Both the position numbers and the translations under genes were made by a program. Below are positions 52,457-61,267 of a stretch of DNA of 64,000 nt, in pieces. The stretch spans positions 62,001 to 126,000 of the forward strand of contig CALXZG010000001.1 of assembly GCA_944393195.1 (NCBI GenBank). The letters are read 5' to 3'. Every line of letters begins with the position of its first letter. Positions within the stretch are counted from its first letter, which is position 1. Source of the DNA: an uncultured Alphaproteobacteria bacterium. Its GTDB lineage: Bacteria > Pseudomonadota > Alphaproteobacteria > CAAHEQ01 > UBA3637. The notes below the pieces were generated by a model. That model saw only the letters and a list, made by a program, of their open reading frames with translations. It was not told the origin of the DNA and did not search any database.

Positions 52457-52485
52457 AATATATCATATTTTTTCCTAAAAGTCAA
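52457..52485 (-). promoter_or_regulatory. Promoter of the structured RNA/tail fibre unit
   Basis: Minus-strand TTGACT (52480-52485), 17-bp spacer, TATATT (52457-52462). Confidence 0.65.
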
Positions 52486-52511
52486 GAAAAAATGATTAAA
52501 TTCCTAAAAAA

Positions 52512-53264
52512 TTATTCTTGTTCCGGTCGAATTAAATCTGTCACAACACCATGCAATGTTTTGACTTCGGCCTGCGTTAAACCCGTTCGGGTAAAAATAT
52601 TCCGCAAATTTCGTTGCATACGCTCCCGCTTGTCCGGAAAACGAAAATATCCCCGTTTGTCCAGCTCTTCTTCCCAATGGGCGAATAAAGCCTCCAATTC
52701 CCGTTTGTTGGCCGGTGCGGCACCACCTGTGGCAAAATGTGAATTATCGTGATCATGCCGATACTTAAACCATTCATACCCCATCAATAAAACCGCCTGA
52801 GATAAATTAAGTGAGCAATGCACCGGATTTAACGGAATTTCCACAATACCGTCCGCCATAACAAGCTCATCATTTTCCAATCCGGTTCGCTCGGCTCCGA
52901 ATAATAAAGCCGTTTTTTGATGATTGACCCGATCCGCCAACAAATGAATAGCCTTCTCCGGATGATATACCGGCTTGGTCATATCTCGCGGCCGCGCCGT
53001 TGTTGCCAAAGCAAAATGAATATCGGCCATCGCATCGGATAAAGAATCGTATACCGTTGCCTGTTCTAAAATCGTTTGTGCCCCGGATGAAGCCGAAATC
53101 GCTTTATCGGATAAATGGGATTCTCTCGGACAAACAAGGCGTAAATCAGATAACATGCAATTCATCATGGCACGGGCCACCATACCGATGTTTTCGGCCA
53201 TTTGGGAACGAACCAAAATAACACAGGGGGCATTTTCGGCCTGATACGATACACGCTTGCTCAT
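52512..53264 (-). CDS. trmJ: tRNA (cytidine/uridine-2'-O-)-methyltransferase TrmJ
   Basis: A 250-residue SPOUT methyltransferase acting at tRNA position 32. 'VILVRSQMAENIGMVARAM', 'ALLFGAERTGLENDEL' and 'CSLNLSQAVLLMGYEW' are the three knot motifs. The C-terminal helical extension is present. Its start abuts the stop of the next secreted-protein gene, so the run 52512-55918 on the minus strand may be one transcript. Confidence 0.92.
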   Translation of the reverse strand: MSKRVSYQAENAPCVILVRSQMAENIGMVARAMMNCMLSDLRLVCPRESHLSDKAISASSGAQTILEQATVYDSLSDAMADIHFALATTARPRDMTKPVYHPEKAIHLLADRVNHQKTALLFGAERTGLENDELVMADGIVEIPLNPVHCSLNLSQAVLLMGYEWFKYRHDHDNSHFATGGAAPANKRELEALFAHWEEELDKRGYFRFPDKRERMQRNLRNIFTRTGLTQAEVKTLHGVVTDLIRPEQE

Positions 53265-53786
53265 TTAAAAATCACTCAGGTTAATCCCCGGATATTTCGG
53301 TTTTGTTTCGGCCGCTGTTTGAACCGCTTTTTCTAACCGATCGGCCTCGGCTTCTGTTGGTTGGATTTTGTTCAACTCATCGGCGGAAATATTAACCTGA
53401 ATTTTGTCGGCTCGATCGGATAGAATTTCGGTTGCATGATGCTTAAAATCCCGACCGTTTAAATCACTGCCGAATGCTTTGTCTTTTAACCCATAGTCCA
53501 CATTTTTGGCTGCGGCGACCTCATTTGCCAATTGTTTTTGTAAAGCCGGATCCAACGTCGGATCGATCGCCGCTTTATCCATATGATACAAATAGGAATA
53601 TTCCGGTTGATTATCCGCTTCCCATGCCGACCGATAACTGATTTTGGCAATCAGCGGACTGGTCATAATCGCTGTATCAAAGGCGTCAACCGTTATCGGG
53701 GGGGCGGGTGGTTGAACTTCCTCGGCCAAAACAGACATCCCTGTCAAACAACATCCCAATATTCCCAAAAAATATCCGGTGCGCAT
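53265..53786 (-). CDS. Secreted protein of unknown function
   Basis: A 173-residue protein with a signal peptide ('MRTGYFLGILGCCLTGMSVLA', cleavage after residue ~21, key part VLA/E). The mature part is acidic with predicted helices and no cysteines. No family is recognised. It lies directly upstream of trmJ and 8 bp downstream of another small secreted-protein gene, suggesting a paired envelope role that I cannot define. Confidence 0.65.
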   Translation of the reverse strand: MRTGYFLGILGCCLTGMSVLAEEVQPPAPPITVDAFDTAIMTSPLIAKISYRSAWEADNQPEYSYLYHMDKAAIDPTLDPALQKQLANEVAAAKNVDYGLKDKAFGSDLNGRDFKHHATEILSDRADKIQVNISADELNKIQPTEAEADRLEKAVQTAAETKPKYPGINLSDF

Positions 53787-53794
53787 ATGACCTC

Positions 53795-54304
53795 CTATCG
53801 TCTGGCATCCAATATTCTTAACGAATTTTCAATTAAGTTTTGAATGGATAACCCTGTTTGTTTTTCAAATATTTTGGCATAGGTATTTGAAGCCGTGGCT
53901 ACCGGATGACCGGATCGTTGCAAATAAACCATAGACGACATAATTTGCCGCCGTAACTTTTCCGGAGCCGTTGTAATTAAATTGTCCAATCCGTCCGGAA
54001 TTTGATACCCTAAATTACGTAAATGCTGTGTCATCAATAACATATTGGTAATGTTGACATCCGGCGCAATGGCATCCTGTCCCATTGCAACATCCCACGT
54101 TGTGTTCGATCCGACAAAATCCGGCAATTGTTGATACAACGTGTTTTCCGTTTCATCTGCCCCCGGAACCGTCGTCGTGCTTTGTGCATTCAATTTATCC
54201 TGTGCCGGAGATTTGTTTGCCCACGGATTCGGATCTAACTGCGCGGCAGCCGATAAAGCCACACCCGCTACCATAATGAAAATCGGTAAATATTTGTATG
54301 TCAT
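53795..54304 (-). CDS. Small secreted protein of unknown function
   Basis: I place the start at 54304 ('MTYKYLPIFIMVAGVALSA'), preceded by GGGAGGAC, giving 169 residues; the longer frame runs into pssA's end. The signal peptide is cut near 'AAA/Q'. The mature protein has a low-complexity linker, then a helical domain. No known motif is seen. It is 13 bp after pssA. Confidence 0.65.
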   Translation of the reverse strand: MTYKYLPIFIMVAGVALSAAAQLDPNPWANKSPAQDKLNAQSTTTVPGADETENTLYQQLPDFVGSNTTWDVAMGQDAIAPDVNITNMLLMTQHLRNLGYQIPDGLDNLITTAPEKLRRQIMSSMVYLQRSGHPVATASNTYAKIFEKQTGLSIQNLIENSLRILDARR

Positions 54305-54317
54305 GCCTGTCCTCCCG

Positions 54318-55103
54318 TCACGAATCTTCTTTTTTGAATTTGATAAAGTAATATACACAAACCGGAATGGATAAAATATAGCCCGTTCCGACAAGGCTGA
54401 GCGTCATCCACGGATTGGCAAATAATCCCGCCATTAACAGTAATGCCGCCACCCCTAAAGCCGATACATACTTTTTGGGAATGTGCAGGTGTTTTAAACT
54501 GAGTGTCGGAATTTTACTGGCCATCATGATACCGCTGAAAACCAAAAAGAAGCCGACAAATGCCGGAGAACGGAAAAAGTCAACCTGTTCACCGCCCGCC
54601 AACCATAATACAATCGGGAAAATAGCTAATCCTGCGCCGGCCGGTGCCGGAACACCTATAAAAAAATGCGTCCAATAAGTCGGTTGTTTTTCATCCAACA
54701 TTGCATTAAAACGGGCCAGCCGTGTCGCGCAACACATCGCTAAGAACAAAGCAAACGCCCAATAGATGCCGATGGCCTCCGATCGTGCCATTTCATTTTT
54801 CAGGACTTCAATTTTAATGTCGGCATTCATCGTCCATTGATACATCAAAAAACCGGGGGCGACACCAAAACTGACAAAATCGGATAAAGAATCCAACTCT
54901 GCGCCAAATCGGGAAGATACGCCTAACATTCGGGCAACTTTTCCGTCGAAAAAGTCAAAGGCAGCCGATAATAAAATGAACAAGACCGCTAACCGCCAAT
55001 GTCCCCATAAAGCCATATTCAAGGATGACACCCCGAATGCCAAAGCCGTCATCGTTACGGCATTGGGAAAAATAGCACGAATATTAATGTCTTGTTTGAC
55101 CAT
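54318..55103 (-). CDS. pssA: CDP-diacylglycerol--serine O-phosphatidyltransferase
   Basis: Makes phosphatidylserine. The 261-residue multi-pass membrane protein carries the CDP-alcohol phosphotransferase motif (D-x2-DG-x2-AR-x8-G-x3-D-x3-D), seen here as 'DFFDGKVARMLG' plus 'GAELDSLSDFVSFG'. Its ATG overlaps the psd stop by one base. With psd it forms the phosphatidylethanolamine pathway. Confidence 0.94.
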   Translation of the reverse strand: MVKQDINIRAIFPNAVTMTALAFGVSSLNMALWGHWRLAVLFILLSAAFDFFDGKVARMLGVSSRFGAELDSLSDFVSFGVAPGFLMYQWTMNADIKIEVLKNEMARSEAIGIYWAFALFLAMCCATRLARFNAMLDEKQPTYWTHFFIGVPAPAGAGLAIFPIVLWLAGGEQVDFFRSPAFVGFFLVFSGIMMASKIPTLSLKHLHIPKKYVSALGVAALLLMAGLFANPWMTLSLVGTGYILSIPVCVYYFIKFKKEDS

Positions 55104-55918
55104 TATTTTCTCCCCTTCCGTTCTTCTTTTTGCGCAGTATTGTTCTCGATTGTCTCTGTTTTTGATTGTTTGGTCATTGTCCCCATGTCGGCCAAAATGG
55201 TTTCACCGGCAACGGCTACCTGTCCCAACTTAACTTGCGGATAAACCCCTTCCGGCAAAAAGACGTCCAATCGGCTACCGAACCGAATCATACCGAATAT
55301 TTCACCGGCTTTTAATTTTTGTCCGATTTGTAACGGACAATAAATCCGACGGGCTACCAATCCGGCAATTTGTATCACGCCGATTTTAACTCCGTTGTTC
55401 GCAATAATTGCAATTTCCTGCCGTTCATTATCTTCACTGTCTTTTTCCGCAACACTGATGAATTTTCCCGGTCGGTAATGTAATTTATCTACCACACCCG
55501 ATACCGGTGACCGATTTACGTGCACATTAAAAACACTCATGAAAATACTGACGCGTGTCATCGGTTTGTCCCCCAATCCCAATTCTTTGGGCGGAACAAC
55601 CGGTTTTATGTTGCTGACAATACCGTCTGCCGGCGCGATAATTAAATTATCCCCGTCCGGTGTAACACGATCCGGATTGCGGAAAAAGTAAAAAGCAAAC
55701 ACCAAAAACGGGATGCCAAGCCACCAAAAGGAGGGCAGGGGCATATCAAATAAGTGCGCTACCCCCATTCGTAAGCCGTCTAACAAAGCGATAATAATAA
55801 CGGCGGCGGCTATGATTTTCCACCCCTCCGGATGCAGGGAAGGAAATAAATACCGCCCCCAGGATAAATCTACTTTATCCAAATCGGCCTGTGTGGGGAA
55901 AATATAGTTTTGTGTCAT
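55103..55918 (-). CDS. psd: Phosphatidylserine decarboxylase (Psd-A type)
   Basis: A 271-residue proenzyme that self-cleaves to make a pyruvoyl cofactor. The Gly-Ser cleavage site is in 'GMIRFGSRLDVFLPEG', the short Psd-A form common in alphaproteobacteria. There are two N-terminal hydrophobic segments, and 'FMSVFNVHVNRSPVSG' holds conserved His residues. The C-terminus has an extra ~40-residue charged tail. A GAGGAG ribosome site precedes the ATG. Confidence 0.94.
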   Translation of the reverse strand: MTQNYIFPTQADLDKVDLSWGRYLFPSLHPEGWKIIAAAVIIIALLDGLRMGVAHLFDMPLPSFWWLGIPFLVFAFYFFRNPDRVTPDGDNLIIAPADGIVSNIKPVVPPKELGLGDKPMTRVSIFMSVFNVHVNRSPVSGVVDKLHYRPGKFISVAEKDSEDNERQEIAIIANNGVKIGVIQIAGLVARRIYCPLQIGQKLKAGEIFGMIRFGSRLDVFLPEGVYPQVKLGQVAVAGETILADMGTMTKQSKTETIENNTAQKEERKGRK

Positions 55919-56012
55919 GGCTACTCCTCGTTTAAATATTGCATTGCATTTAGTTTAAAACATTTTCGGATAAAATCAAAGCACTTTTTACAAATTTTTG
56001 AAAAAAAATATC

Positions 56013-56041
56013 TTGACAATCTGTTTCGTGTCGTGTATCTT
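56013..56041 (+). promoter_or_regulatory. Promoter of tRNA-Leu
   Basis: TTGACA (56013-56018), 17-bp spacer, TATCTT (56036-56041), 10 bp before the mature 5' end. Confidence 0.7.
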
Positions 56042-56050
56042 ACTTTCCGT

Positions 56051-56137
56051 GCCCAGATGGCGAAATTGGTAGACGCGCTAGTTTCAGGTGCTAGTCCTGT
56101 CAAAGGGGTGGAGGTTCGAGTCCTCTTCTGGGCACCA
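56051..56137 (+). tRNA. tRNA-Leu (CAG)
   Basis: An 87-nt class II tRNA with a long variable arm and encoded CCA. The acceptor is GCCCAGA / TCTGGGC, and the anticodon loop TTCAGGT gives CAG. Confidence 0.94.
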
Positions 56138-56159
56138 TTCCAAAAAACTATAACAAAGG

Positions 56160-56190
56160 CCTTTCGTTGCAAAACGAAAGGTCATTTTTT
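56160..56190 (+). terminator. Terminator of tRNA-Leu
   Basis: CCTTTCGTT-GCAA-AACGAAAGG followed by TCATTTTTT. Confidence 0.8.
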
Positions 56191-56357
56191 ATGTGAATCG
56201 GTTTTGTTGCGATGTTTGTCATAAGATACTTTGCTCTTTTGGCGTAAACGGTAACCCGGCTTCCGACCGTCTGTTGTCCGACTGTATCTTTTTTCTTGCT
56301 TTTCCCCGGCTGATGTTGTATAAAAAACCATTATTAACAGAAATAAATGAGGTTAAA

Positions 56358-56969
56358 ATGCCTGAAATTCATGTATGTAATGGTGATTTGCCGGCCGGCC
56401 TGACTTGGGGCAAGGCCGTAGCGGTTGATACCGAAACAATGGGATTGGATTTACTCCGGGATCGTTTGTGTTTGGTGCAAATCGGGGACGGTTGCGGTCA
56501 TGCGTATTTGGTTCGTATTTTGCCCGGTTGCGATTGTCCGAACCTGAAAAAATTATTAACCGATGACACTATTTTAAAGATTTTTCATTTTGCCCGTTTT
56601 GATGTCGCTAAAATCAAACATGATCTCGGTATCGTTGTCGCGCCGGTTTATTGTACGAAAATAGCCTCTAAATTATGTCGTACAAATGCCCCCGCACACG
56701 GATTGAAAAGCCTGTGTGGCGATTTACTCGGTGTCACGCTTGATAAAGAACAACAAACATCGGATTGGGGGGCTGATACCCTGACACCGGAACAGCAACG
56801 GTATGCGGCTAATGACGTCCTGTATCTGCATGCCTTGAAAGAAAAATTGGATATCCTGTTGGCAAGGGAAGGACGCGCCGATTTGGCGCAACAATGCTTT
56901 GCTTTTTTGCCGACCCGTGCGGATCTGGATTTACTGCATTTTGATGCACCCGATGTTTTCGCTCATTAA
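56358..56969 (+). CDS. RNase D-like 3'-5' exonuclease (single domain)
   Basis: The start is ATG 56358; the longer frame passes through the tRNA terminator. The 203-residue protein has only the DEDDy exonuclease domain: 'VDTETMGLD' (Exo I), 'HFARFDVAKI' (Exo II) and 'YAANDVLYL' (Exo III). The HRDC domains of classical RNase D are absent. Such short forms are typical of alphaproteobacteria. Likely tRNA or small-RNA 3' trimming. It leads into kdsD and the Lpt genes. Confidence 0.9.
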   Translation: MPEIHVCNGDLPAGLTWGKAVAVDTETMGLDLLRDRLCLVQIGDGCGHAYLVRILPGCDCPNLKKLLTDDTILKIFHFARFDVAKIKHDLGIVVAPVYCTKIASKLCRTNAPAHGLKSLCGDLLGVTLDKEQQTSDWGADTLTPEQQRYAANDVLYLHALKEKLDILLAREGRADLAQQCFAFLPTRADLDLLHFDAPDVFAH

Positions 56970-56984
56970 ATAAAGGAAGAAAGA

Positions 56985-57956
56985 ATGACCCCGACTGAAT
57001 TAATTACCGCCGCTCAACGTGTTTTGGATACGGAATCGGCCGCCTTACAACTGATGAAAACCATGATCGGTGATGCTTTTGTGAAAGCCGTTCAAACAAT
57101 TTTGGAAACCAAAGGTCGCGTCATCGTTTCCGGTATGGGTAAAAGCGGCCATATCGGTCAAAAAATTGCCGCTACGTTTGCCTCAACGGGAACGCCGGCC
57201 TTTTTTGTTCACCCCGGTGAAGCCAGCCATGGTGATTTGGGTATGCTGACCCCCGATGATGTTTTAATTACCATTTCCAATTCGGGCGAAAGCCGTGAAA
57301 TGGGGGATATTATTTCTTTCTCCCGCCGCTTTCATATTCCGATGATTGCCATTACCGGTAATCCGGATAGCTCAATGGCCAAGGCGGCTGATATTACTTT
57401 GCTGATTCCGAATAAGACGCAGGCGCCGGAAGCGTGTCCGCTCGGTTTGGCTCCGACGACATCAACAACAACAACGCTGGCTATGGGGGATGCGTTGGCT
57501 GTCGCGTTGATTGAAATGCGCGGTTTTTCGGCGGCTCAATTCCATGATCGCCATCCGGGCGGAAAACTCGGTAATGTTTTATTAAAAGTTTCCGATGTCA
57601 TGGCGCGGGATGAGGCTATGCCGCTTGTCGGTCCGGATATGATGATGTCCGATGCTTTGGTGGTTATGACGGCAAAGAGCTTGGGATGCCTTGGTATCGT
57701 GGATGCGGACGGCCGTTTAATCGGTGTGATTACGGACGGTGATCTCAGACGCCATATGTCGACCGACTTGATCGGTCGAAAAACGGCGGAGGTCATGACC
57801 GCAAACCCCAAAACAATTGCTCCCGATTTATTGGGTGCTGCCGCTTTGGGTTTTATGAATGATAATAAAATTACCAATCTTTTTGTTGTGGACACGGCCG
57901 GCCATCCCGTCGGTTTGTTGCACCTGCACCATTTGTTGCAGGCCGGTGTTATGTAA
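56985..57956 (+). CDS. kdsD: Arabinose-5-phosphate isomerase KdsD/KpsF
   Basis: Produces arabinose-5-phosphate for Kdo synthesis. The 323-residue protein has an N-terminal SIS domain ('VSGMGKSGHIGQKIAATFASTG' region cited by its start, 'ISNSGESREM') and two CBS domains in the C-terminal third. 'QFHDRHPGGKLG' is diagnostic. It precedes the Lpt genes, as in many proteobacteria, supporting a Kdo-containing LPS. Confidence 0.94.
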   Translation: MTPTELITAAQRVLDTESAALQLMKTMIGDAFVKAVQTILETKGRVIVSGMGKSGHIGQKIAATFASTGTPAFFVHPGEASHGDLGMLTPDDVLITISNSGESREMGDIISFSRRFHIPMIAITGNPDSSMAKAADITLLIPNKTQAPEACPLGLAPTTSTTTTLAMGDALAVALIEMRGFSAAQFHDRHPGGKLGNVLLKVSDVMARDEAMPLVGPDMMMSDALVVMTAKSLGCLGIVDADGRLIGVITDGDLRRHMSTDLIGRKTAEVMTANPKTIAPDLLGAAALGFMNDNKITNLFVVDTAGHPVGLLHLHHLLQAGVM

Positions 57957-57965
57957 AGGAGCCCG

Positions 57966-59000
57966 ATGTTTACGCCACGCCTGTTTAAAATAAAAATGCA
58001 TACTCGGCGCGTCTTGATTTTTAAGCGCACGTTGCCGGTTTTTGCTTTTTTCTTGGCTGCACTCATGATTGCTTGGCCGACATTGTTGTCTCAAAAAGAG
58101 CAATTTGCTTTGGCGGTTAAAACGAATAAAAATCAGGCAACGTCGGATGTGGATATGGAACGGGTTCGTTTTTTTGCTCAAGATCGAAAAAATCAACCGT
58201 TGACGGTTACGGCGCCCAAAGTTCGGGAAACCGACCCGGAACGCCAAATTGTTACGCTTTTTGAACCGGTCGCCGTCTATAAAATGCAATCCGGTGTCAC
58301 CCTGAATGCGCGAACAACATACGGTCTGGCATTTCAAAAAGAAGAATATTTGTATTTTGAAGAGGAAGTGACTGCCACAACGGATACCGGTTATACCGCG
58401 CGGGCAACGCGCATCTTGTGCGATTATAATATCGATAAAATGGAAAGTGAAAGCCCCGTTTTTGTGGACGGTCCGACCGGTCGTTTGCATGCCGAAGGCT
58501 TTGTGATTTACAACAAAGGCAACAATATCGACTTTAAAGGCGAAACCGATACACTTGTTTATTCTGTGGAGGGGAACATTCATGTTCAATCCGAAGACGG
58601 ATTGTTGATTGATCAAGTTCCGCAAACAATAACGGCTCGGAAAAATGTTGTTATTACCCAGAATGATAAAACAATCACGGCCGATAAAGCCGTCATGGTG
58701 TATAATACGTCTTCACAAAATATGGATAACCGAATTGCCCGATTGGATGTGATGGGGCATGTCAGTGTCACATCTCCGACACATAAAATGACCGGAGATA
58801 AAGGGATGTACGATCCCCGATCCGAAACCCTGCAAATGACGGGTAATGTTGTTTTATATCAAGGTCCTAACCGTTTAGAAGGAGAATCGGCCGTTGTTAA
58901 TTTAAAAACCGGTGAAAGTACACTGGTACCGCGGCAAAATCCGAATACAAATCAACCGGAACGCATTCGCGGACAATTGCTGCCGTCAAGTTTGAATTAG
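57966..59000 (+). CDS. lptCA: LptC-LptA fusion protein
   Basis: One 344-residue polypeptide spans the normal LptC and LptA positions. A membrane anchor lies at about 22-42 ('LPVFAFFLAALMIAWPTL'). An LptC-type beta-jellyroll follows ('QPLTVTAPKV', 'GVTLNARTTYGLAF'; to about 205). Then comes an OstA/LptA-type domain with 'ITARKNVVITQNDKTITADKAV' (start cited) and 'LQMTGNVVLYQG'. No separate lptA or lptC is visible. It would form a covalent stretch of the LPS bridge. AGGAG lies upstream and lptB follows 9 bp later. Confidence 0.8.
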   Translation: MFTPRLFKIKMHTRRVLIFKRTLPVFAFFLAALMIAWPTLLSQKEQFALAVKTNKNQATSDVDMERVRFFAQDRKNQPLTVTAPKVRETDPERQIVTLFEPVAVYKMQSGVTLNARTTYGLAFQKEEYLYFEEEVTATTDTGYTARATRILCDYNIDKMESESPVFVDGPTGRLHAEGFVIYNKGNNIDFKGETDTLVYSVEGNIHVQSEDGLLIDQVPQTITARKNVVITQNDKTITADKAVMVYNTSSQNMDNRIARLDVMGHVSVTSPTHKMTGDKGMYDPRSETLQMTGNVVLYQGPNRLEGESAVVNLKTGESTLVPRQNPNTNQPERIRGQLLPSSLN

Positions 59001-59009
59001 GAGGAAATC

Positions 59010-59747
59010 ATGGTCATCACATCACAACCCGGACTTGTTGTCTCTCATCTGAGTAAAAGCTATAAAAAACGGCTTGTACTGCGGGATGTATCCATGCATG
59101 TCCAATTAGGTGAAGCCGTCGGACTTCTGGGACCGAATGGGGCCGGTAAAACGACTTCCTTTTATTGTGTGACGGGCTTGATTTCACCGAATTCGGGGAA
59201 AATTATGTTGAACGGTATCGATATTACCCGCTTTCCCGTGTATCGCCGTGCCCGTCTCGGGATTGGTTATTTGCCGCAGGAAGCCTCTATTTTTCGCGGA
59301 TTGAACGTGGAAGATAACATTCGCGCTGTTTTAGAGGTTGTTGAAAAAAACGAAGAAAAACGGGAACGGGAATTGGACTCTTTATTAAAAGAGTTTTCAA
59401 TCGAACATTTGCGCTTTTCTCCGGCGCGGGCTTTGTCCGGTGGGGAAAGACGTCGTCTTGAAATTGCGCGGGCCTTGGCATCTCGTCCCTCTTTTATTTT
59501 GTTGGACGAACCGTTGGCCGGTATTGACCCGATTGCCGTTGGGGAAATTAAAGAATTGGTCAGCCAATTGAAAAACCGCGGCTTGGGCGTTTTGATTACA
59601 GATCACAACGTGCGTGAGACTTTGGGAATTATTGATCGTGCTTATATTTTACACGATGGTATTGTCTTAAAACAGGGAACGCCGGACGAAATTATCGCCG
59701 ACGAAAGTGTGCGTCGTACGTACCTTGGTAAAAATTTCTCGCTGTAA
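59010..59747 (+). CDS. lptB: LPS export ABC transporter ATPase LptB
   Basis: The 245-residue ATPase drives LptFGC extraction of LPS. Walker A 'GPNGAGKTTSFY', signature 'LSGGERRRLEIARAL', Walker B 'FILLDEPLAGID' and H-loop 'ITDHNVRE' are all clear. Adjacent to the LptC-LptA fusion. LptF/G are not in the window. Confidence 0.95.
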   Translation: MVITSQPGLVVSHLSKSYKKRLVLRDVSMHVQLGEAVGLLGPNGAGKTTSFYCVTGLISPNSGKIMLNGIDITRFPVYRRARLGIGYLPQEASIFRGLNVEDNIRAVLEVVEKNEEKRERELDSLLKEFSIEHLRFSPARALSGGERRRLEIARALASRPSFILLDEPLAGIDPIAVGEIKELVSQLKNRGLGVLITDHNVRETLGIIDRAYILHDGIVLKQGTPDEIIADESVRRTYLGKNFSL

Positions 59748-59758
59748 TGTGTTTTTTT

Positions 59759-59797
59759 AGTGGCAAAAAAAAGAAAAGTATGTATAATCGTGCCACT
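59759..59797 (+). promoter_or_regulatory. pfkA promoter spanned by an inverted repeat
   Basis: An extended -10 (TG-TATAAT, 59781-59788) is flanked by AGTGGCA (59759-59765) and TGCCACT (59791-59797). The arms cover the -35 and the transcription start, an operator-like layout. Confidence 0.5.
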
Positions 59798-59822
59798 GTT
59801 TGATTGAATGAAAGGATATAGT

Positions 59823-60917
59823 ATGACTCAGGAAACAAAGAAAATCGGCGTTTTGACAAGCGGCGGAGATTGCTCCGGCCTGAATACGGCTATTCGCGCC
59901 GTTACGTTCAGCGCGTTGGCTCGTGGTTGGGAAGTGTATGGTATTCATAATGCGACCGACGGTTTGTTTGTTCGTCCGATGTGGTACCAAAAATTAACGA
60001 TGGCCGATTTCGAATTCCCGTATGCGGCACTCGGCGGCACTATGCTCGGTACCAATAACTCGGGTAATCCCCATATCTTGACACGTGAAGACGGAACGGT
60101 TGAAGAATTGACGGATGACGAATTAAATCAACGCTTTGCCGACGGTGTGCGTGAATTGGGGCTGTCCGCTCTGGTCGTAATCGGCGGTGACGGTTCTATG
60201 GCGATTGTCAGTAAATATTGTAAAGCGGCCGGTATTTCCATGATCGGTATCCCCAAAACGATTGATAACGATGCGCCGGGTACGGAAACCGCTATCGGCT
60301 TTGCCACCGCTCGTGAAGTTGTGATGGATGCGCTGGATAAATTGGATACAACGGCGACCAGTCATCATCGTGTAATGATTGCCGAAGTTATGGGACGCGG
60401 GGCAGGGCATTTGGCGTTGCAATCCGCTATTGCCGGTTTTGCGGATGTTGCTTTGATTCCGGAAATTCCGTATACATACGAAGGTGTTGTCAACCGCCTG
60501 CGTCAATCATTTGCCGCCGGTCGTAAGCATGCCTTGGTCGTTGTGGCCGAAGGTATTAAAAATCCGGAAGGGAAACACGCTTTTGCGGTCAATGGTCGGA
60601 CGTTTGCCGGTATTTCCTCCTATTTTGCGGAACGTTTGGGGGCGGACGGTTTTAATGTGCGGGCGAATGTGTTGGGCCATATCCAACGCGCCGGAACCCC
60701 GATTGCCGAAGACAGATTATTGGCTTCCGCCTTTGCCGTTCGTGCTATCGAATTGTTGGCCGACGGACAAAACAATCGTGTTGTCGTTTATCGCGACGGT
60801 CGGGTTCAGGATGAAGATTTGGATGAAATCCTGAAACTGGCCAATACTCCGGTTGATCCGAAAGGTGCCATGGTTAATGTTGCGCGCAGCATGGGAATTT
60901 ATGTCGGCGAAAAATAA
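59823..60917 (+). CDS. pfkA: 6-phosphofructokinase
   Basis: Phosphorylates fructose-6-phosphate. The start is ATG 59823 (AAAGGA upstream), giving 364 residues. 'VLTSGGDCSGLNTAIRA', 'GGDGSMAI' and 'GIPKTIDNDAPGTETAIGF' are key. The donor-pocket residues are Gly (as in ATP enzymes) in GGDGS and Lys (as in PPi enzymes) in PKTIDND. This mixed type is usually ATP-dependent, though the donor should be tested. Confidence 0.92.
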   Translation: MTQETKKIGVLTSGGDCSGLNTAIRAVTFSALARGWEVYGIHNATDGLFVRPMWYQKLTMADFEFPYAALGGTMLGTNNSGNPHILTREDGTVEELTDDELNQRFADGVRELGLSALVVIGGDGSMAIVSKYCKAAGISMIGIPKTIDNDAPGTETAIGFATAREVVMDALDKLDTTATSHHRVMIAEVMGRGAGHLALQSAIAGFADVALIPEIPYTYEGVVNRLRQSFAAGRKHALVVVAEGIKNPEGKHAFAVNGRTFAGISSYFAERLGADGFNVRANVLGHIQRAGTPIAEDRLLASAFAVRAIELLADGQNNRVVVYRDGRVQDEDLDEILKLANTPVDPKGAMVNVARSMGIYVGEK

Positions 60918-60920
60918 AAC

Positions 60921-60948
60921 TTGATTTTATTTTGACAGCCACTATATT
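60921..60948 (+). promoter_or_regulatory. Candidate promoter of the DUF465 gene
   Basis: TTGATT (60921-60926), 16-bp spacer, TATATT (60943-60948). Confidence 0.4.
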
Positions 60949-60970
60949 ATATTATGTAAAGGAGAAAAAA

Positions 60971-61147
60971 ATGGAAAAATTACAAAAACACTTGGACGCT
61001 TTAAAAAAACGTCATGCGGAATTGGATACGATGATTACGGAAGAATTGGCTCGTCCGATGCCAGATGATATGAAAATTCAAGAATACAAAAAACAAAAAT
61101 TGGCCATTAAACAGGAAATTGAAGAAGTCGAAAAAGAATTGGCTTAA
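60971..61147 (+). CDS. DUF465 (YdcH-like) small helical protein
   Basis: The start is ATG 60971 after AAAGGAGA, giving 58 residues. It is highly charged and heptad-like throughout, with 'LDALKKRHAELDTMI' and 'YKKQKLAIKQEIEEVEKEL', the antiparallel helical hairpin of DUF465. Function is not established for the family. It is followed by a strong terminator. Confidence 0.85.
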   Translation: MEKLQKHLDALKKRHAELDTMITEELARPMPDDMKIQEYKKQKLAIKQEIEEVEKELA

Positions 61148-61166
61148 TTTTTCCGCTACATTACTT

Positions 61167-61194
61167 CCTCCGCCATTCGGCGGAGGATTTTTTT
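61167..61194 (+). terminator. Terminator of the DUF465 gene
   Basis: Perfect 8-bp GC-rich stem CCTCCGCC / GGCGGAGG, loop ATTC, then ATTTTTTTG. Confidence 0.9.
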
Positions 61195-61214
61195 GTACCC
61201 CTCCTTTTTCAGGG

Positions 61215-61243
61215 TTGACATTACTTTTTTTGTCGCTTAAACT
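61215..61243 (+). promoter_or_regulatory. Promoter of the MFS gene
   Basis: TTGACA (61215-61220), 17-bp spacer, TAAACT (61238-61243). Confidence 0.65.
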
Positions 61244-61267
61244 GCCGGTTTATGAATCGGAGGAAAT

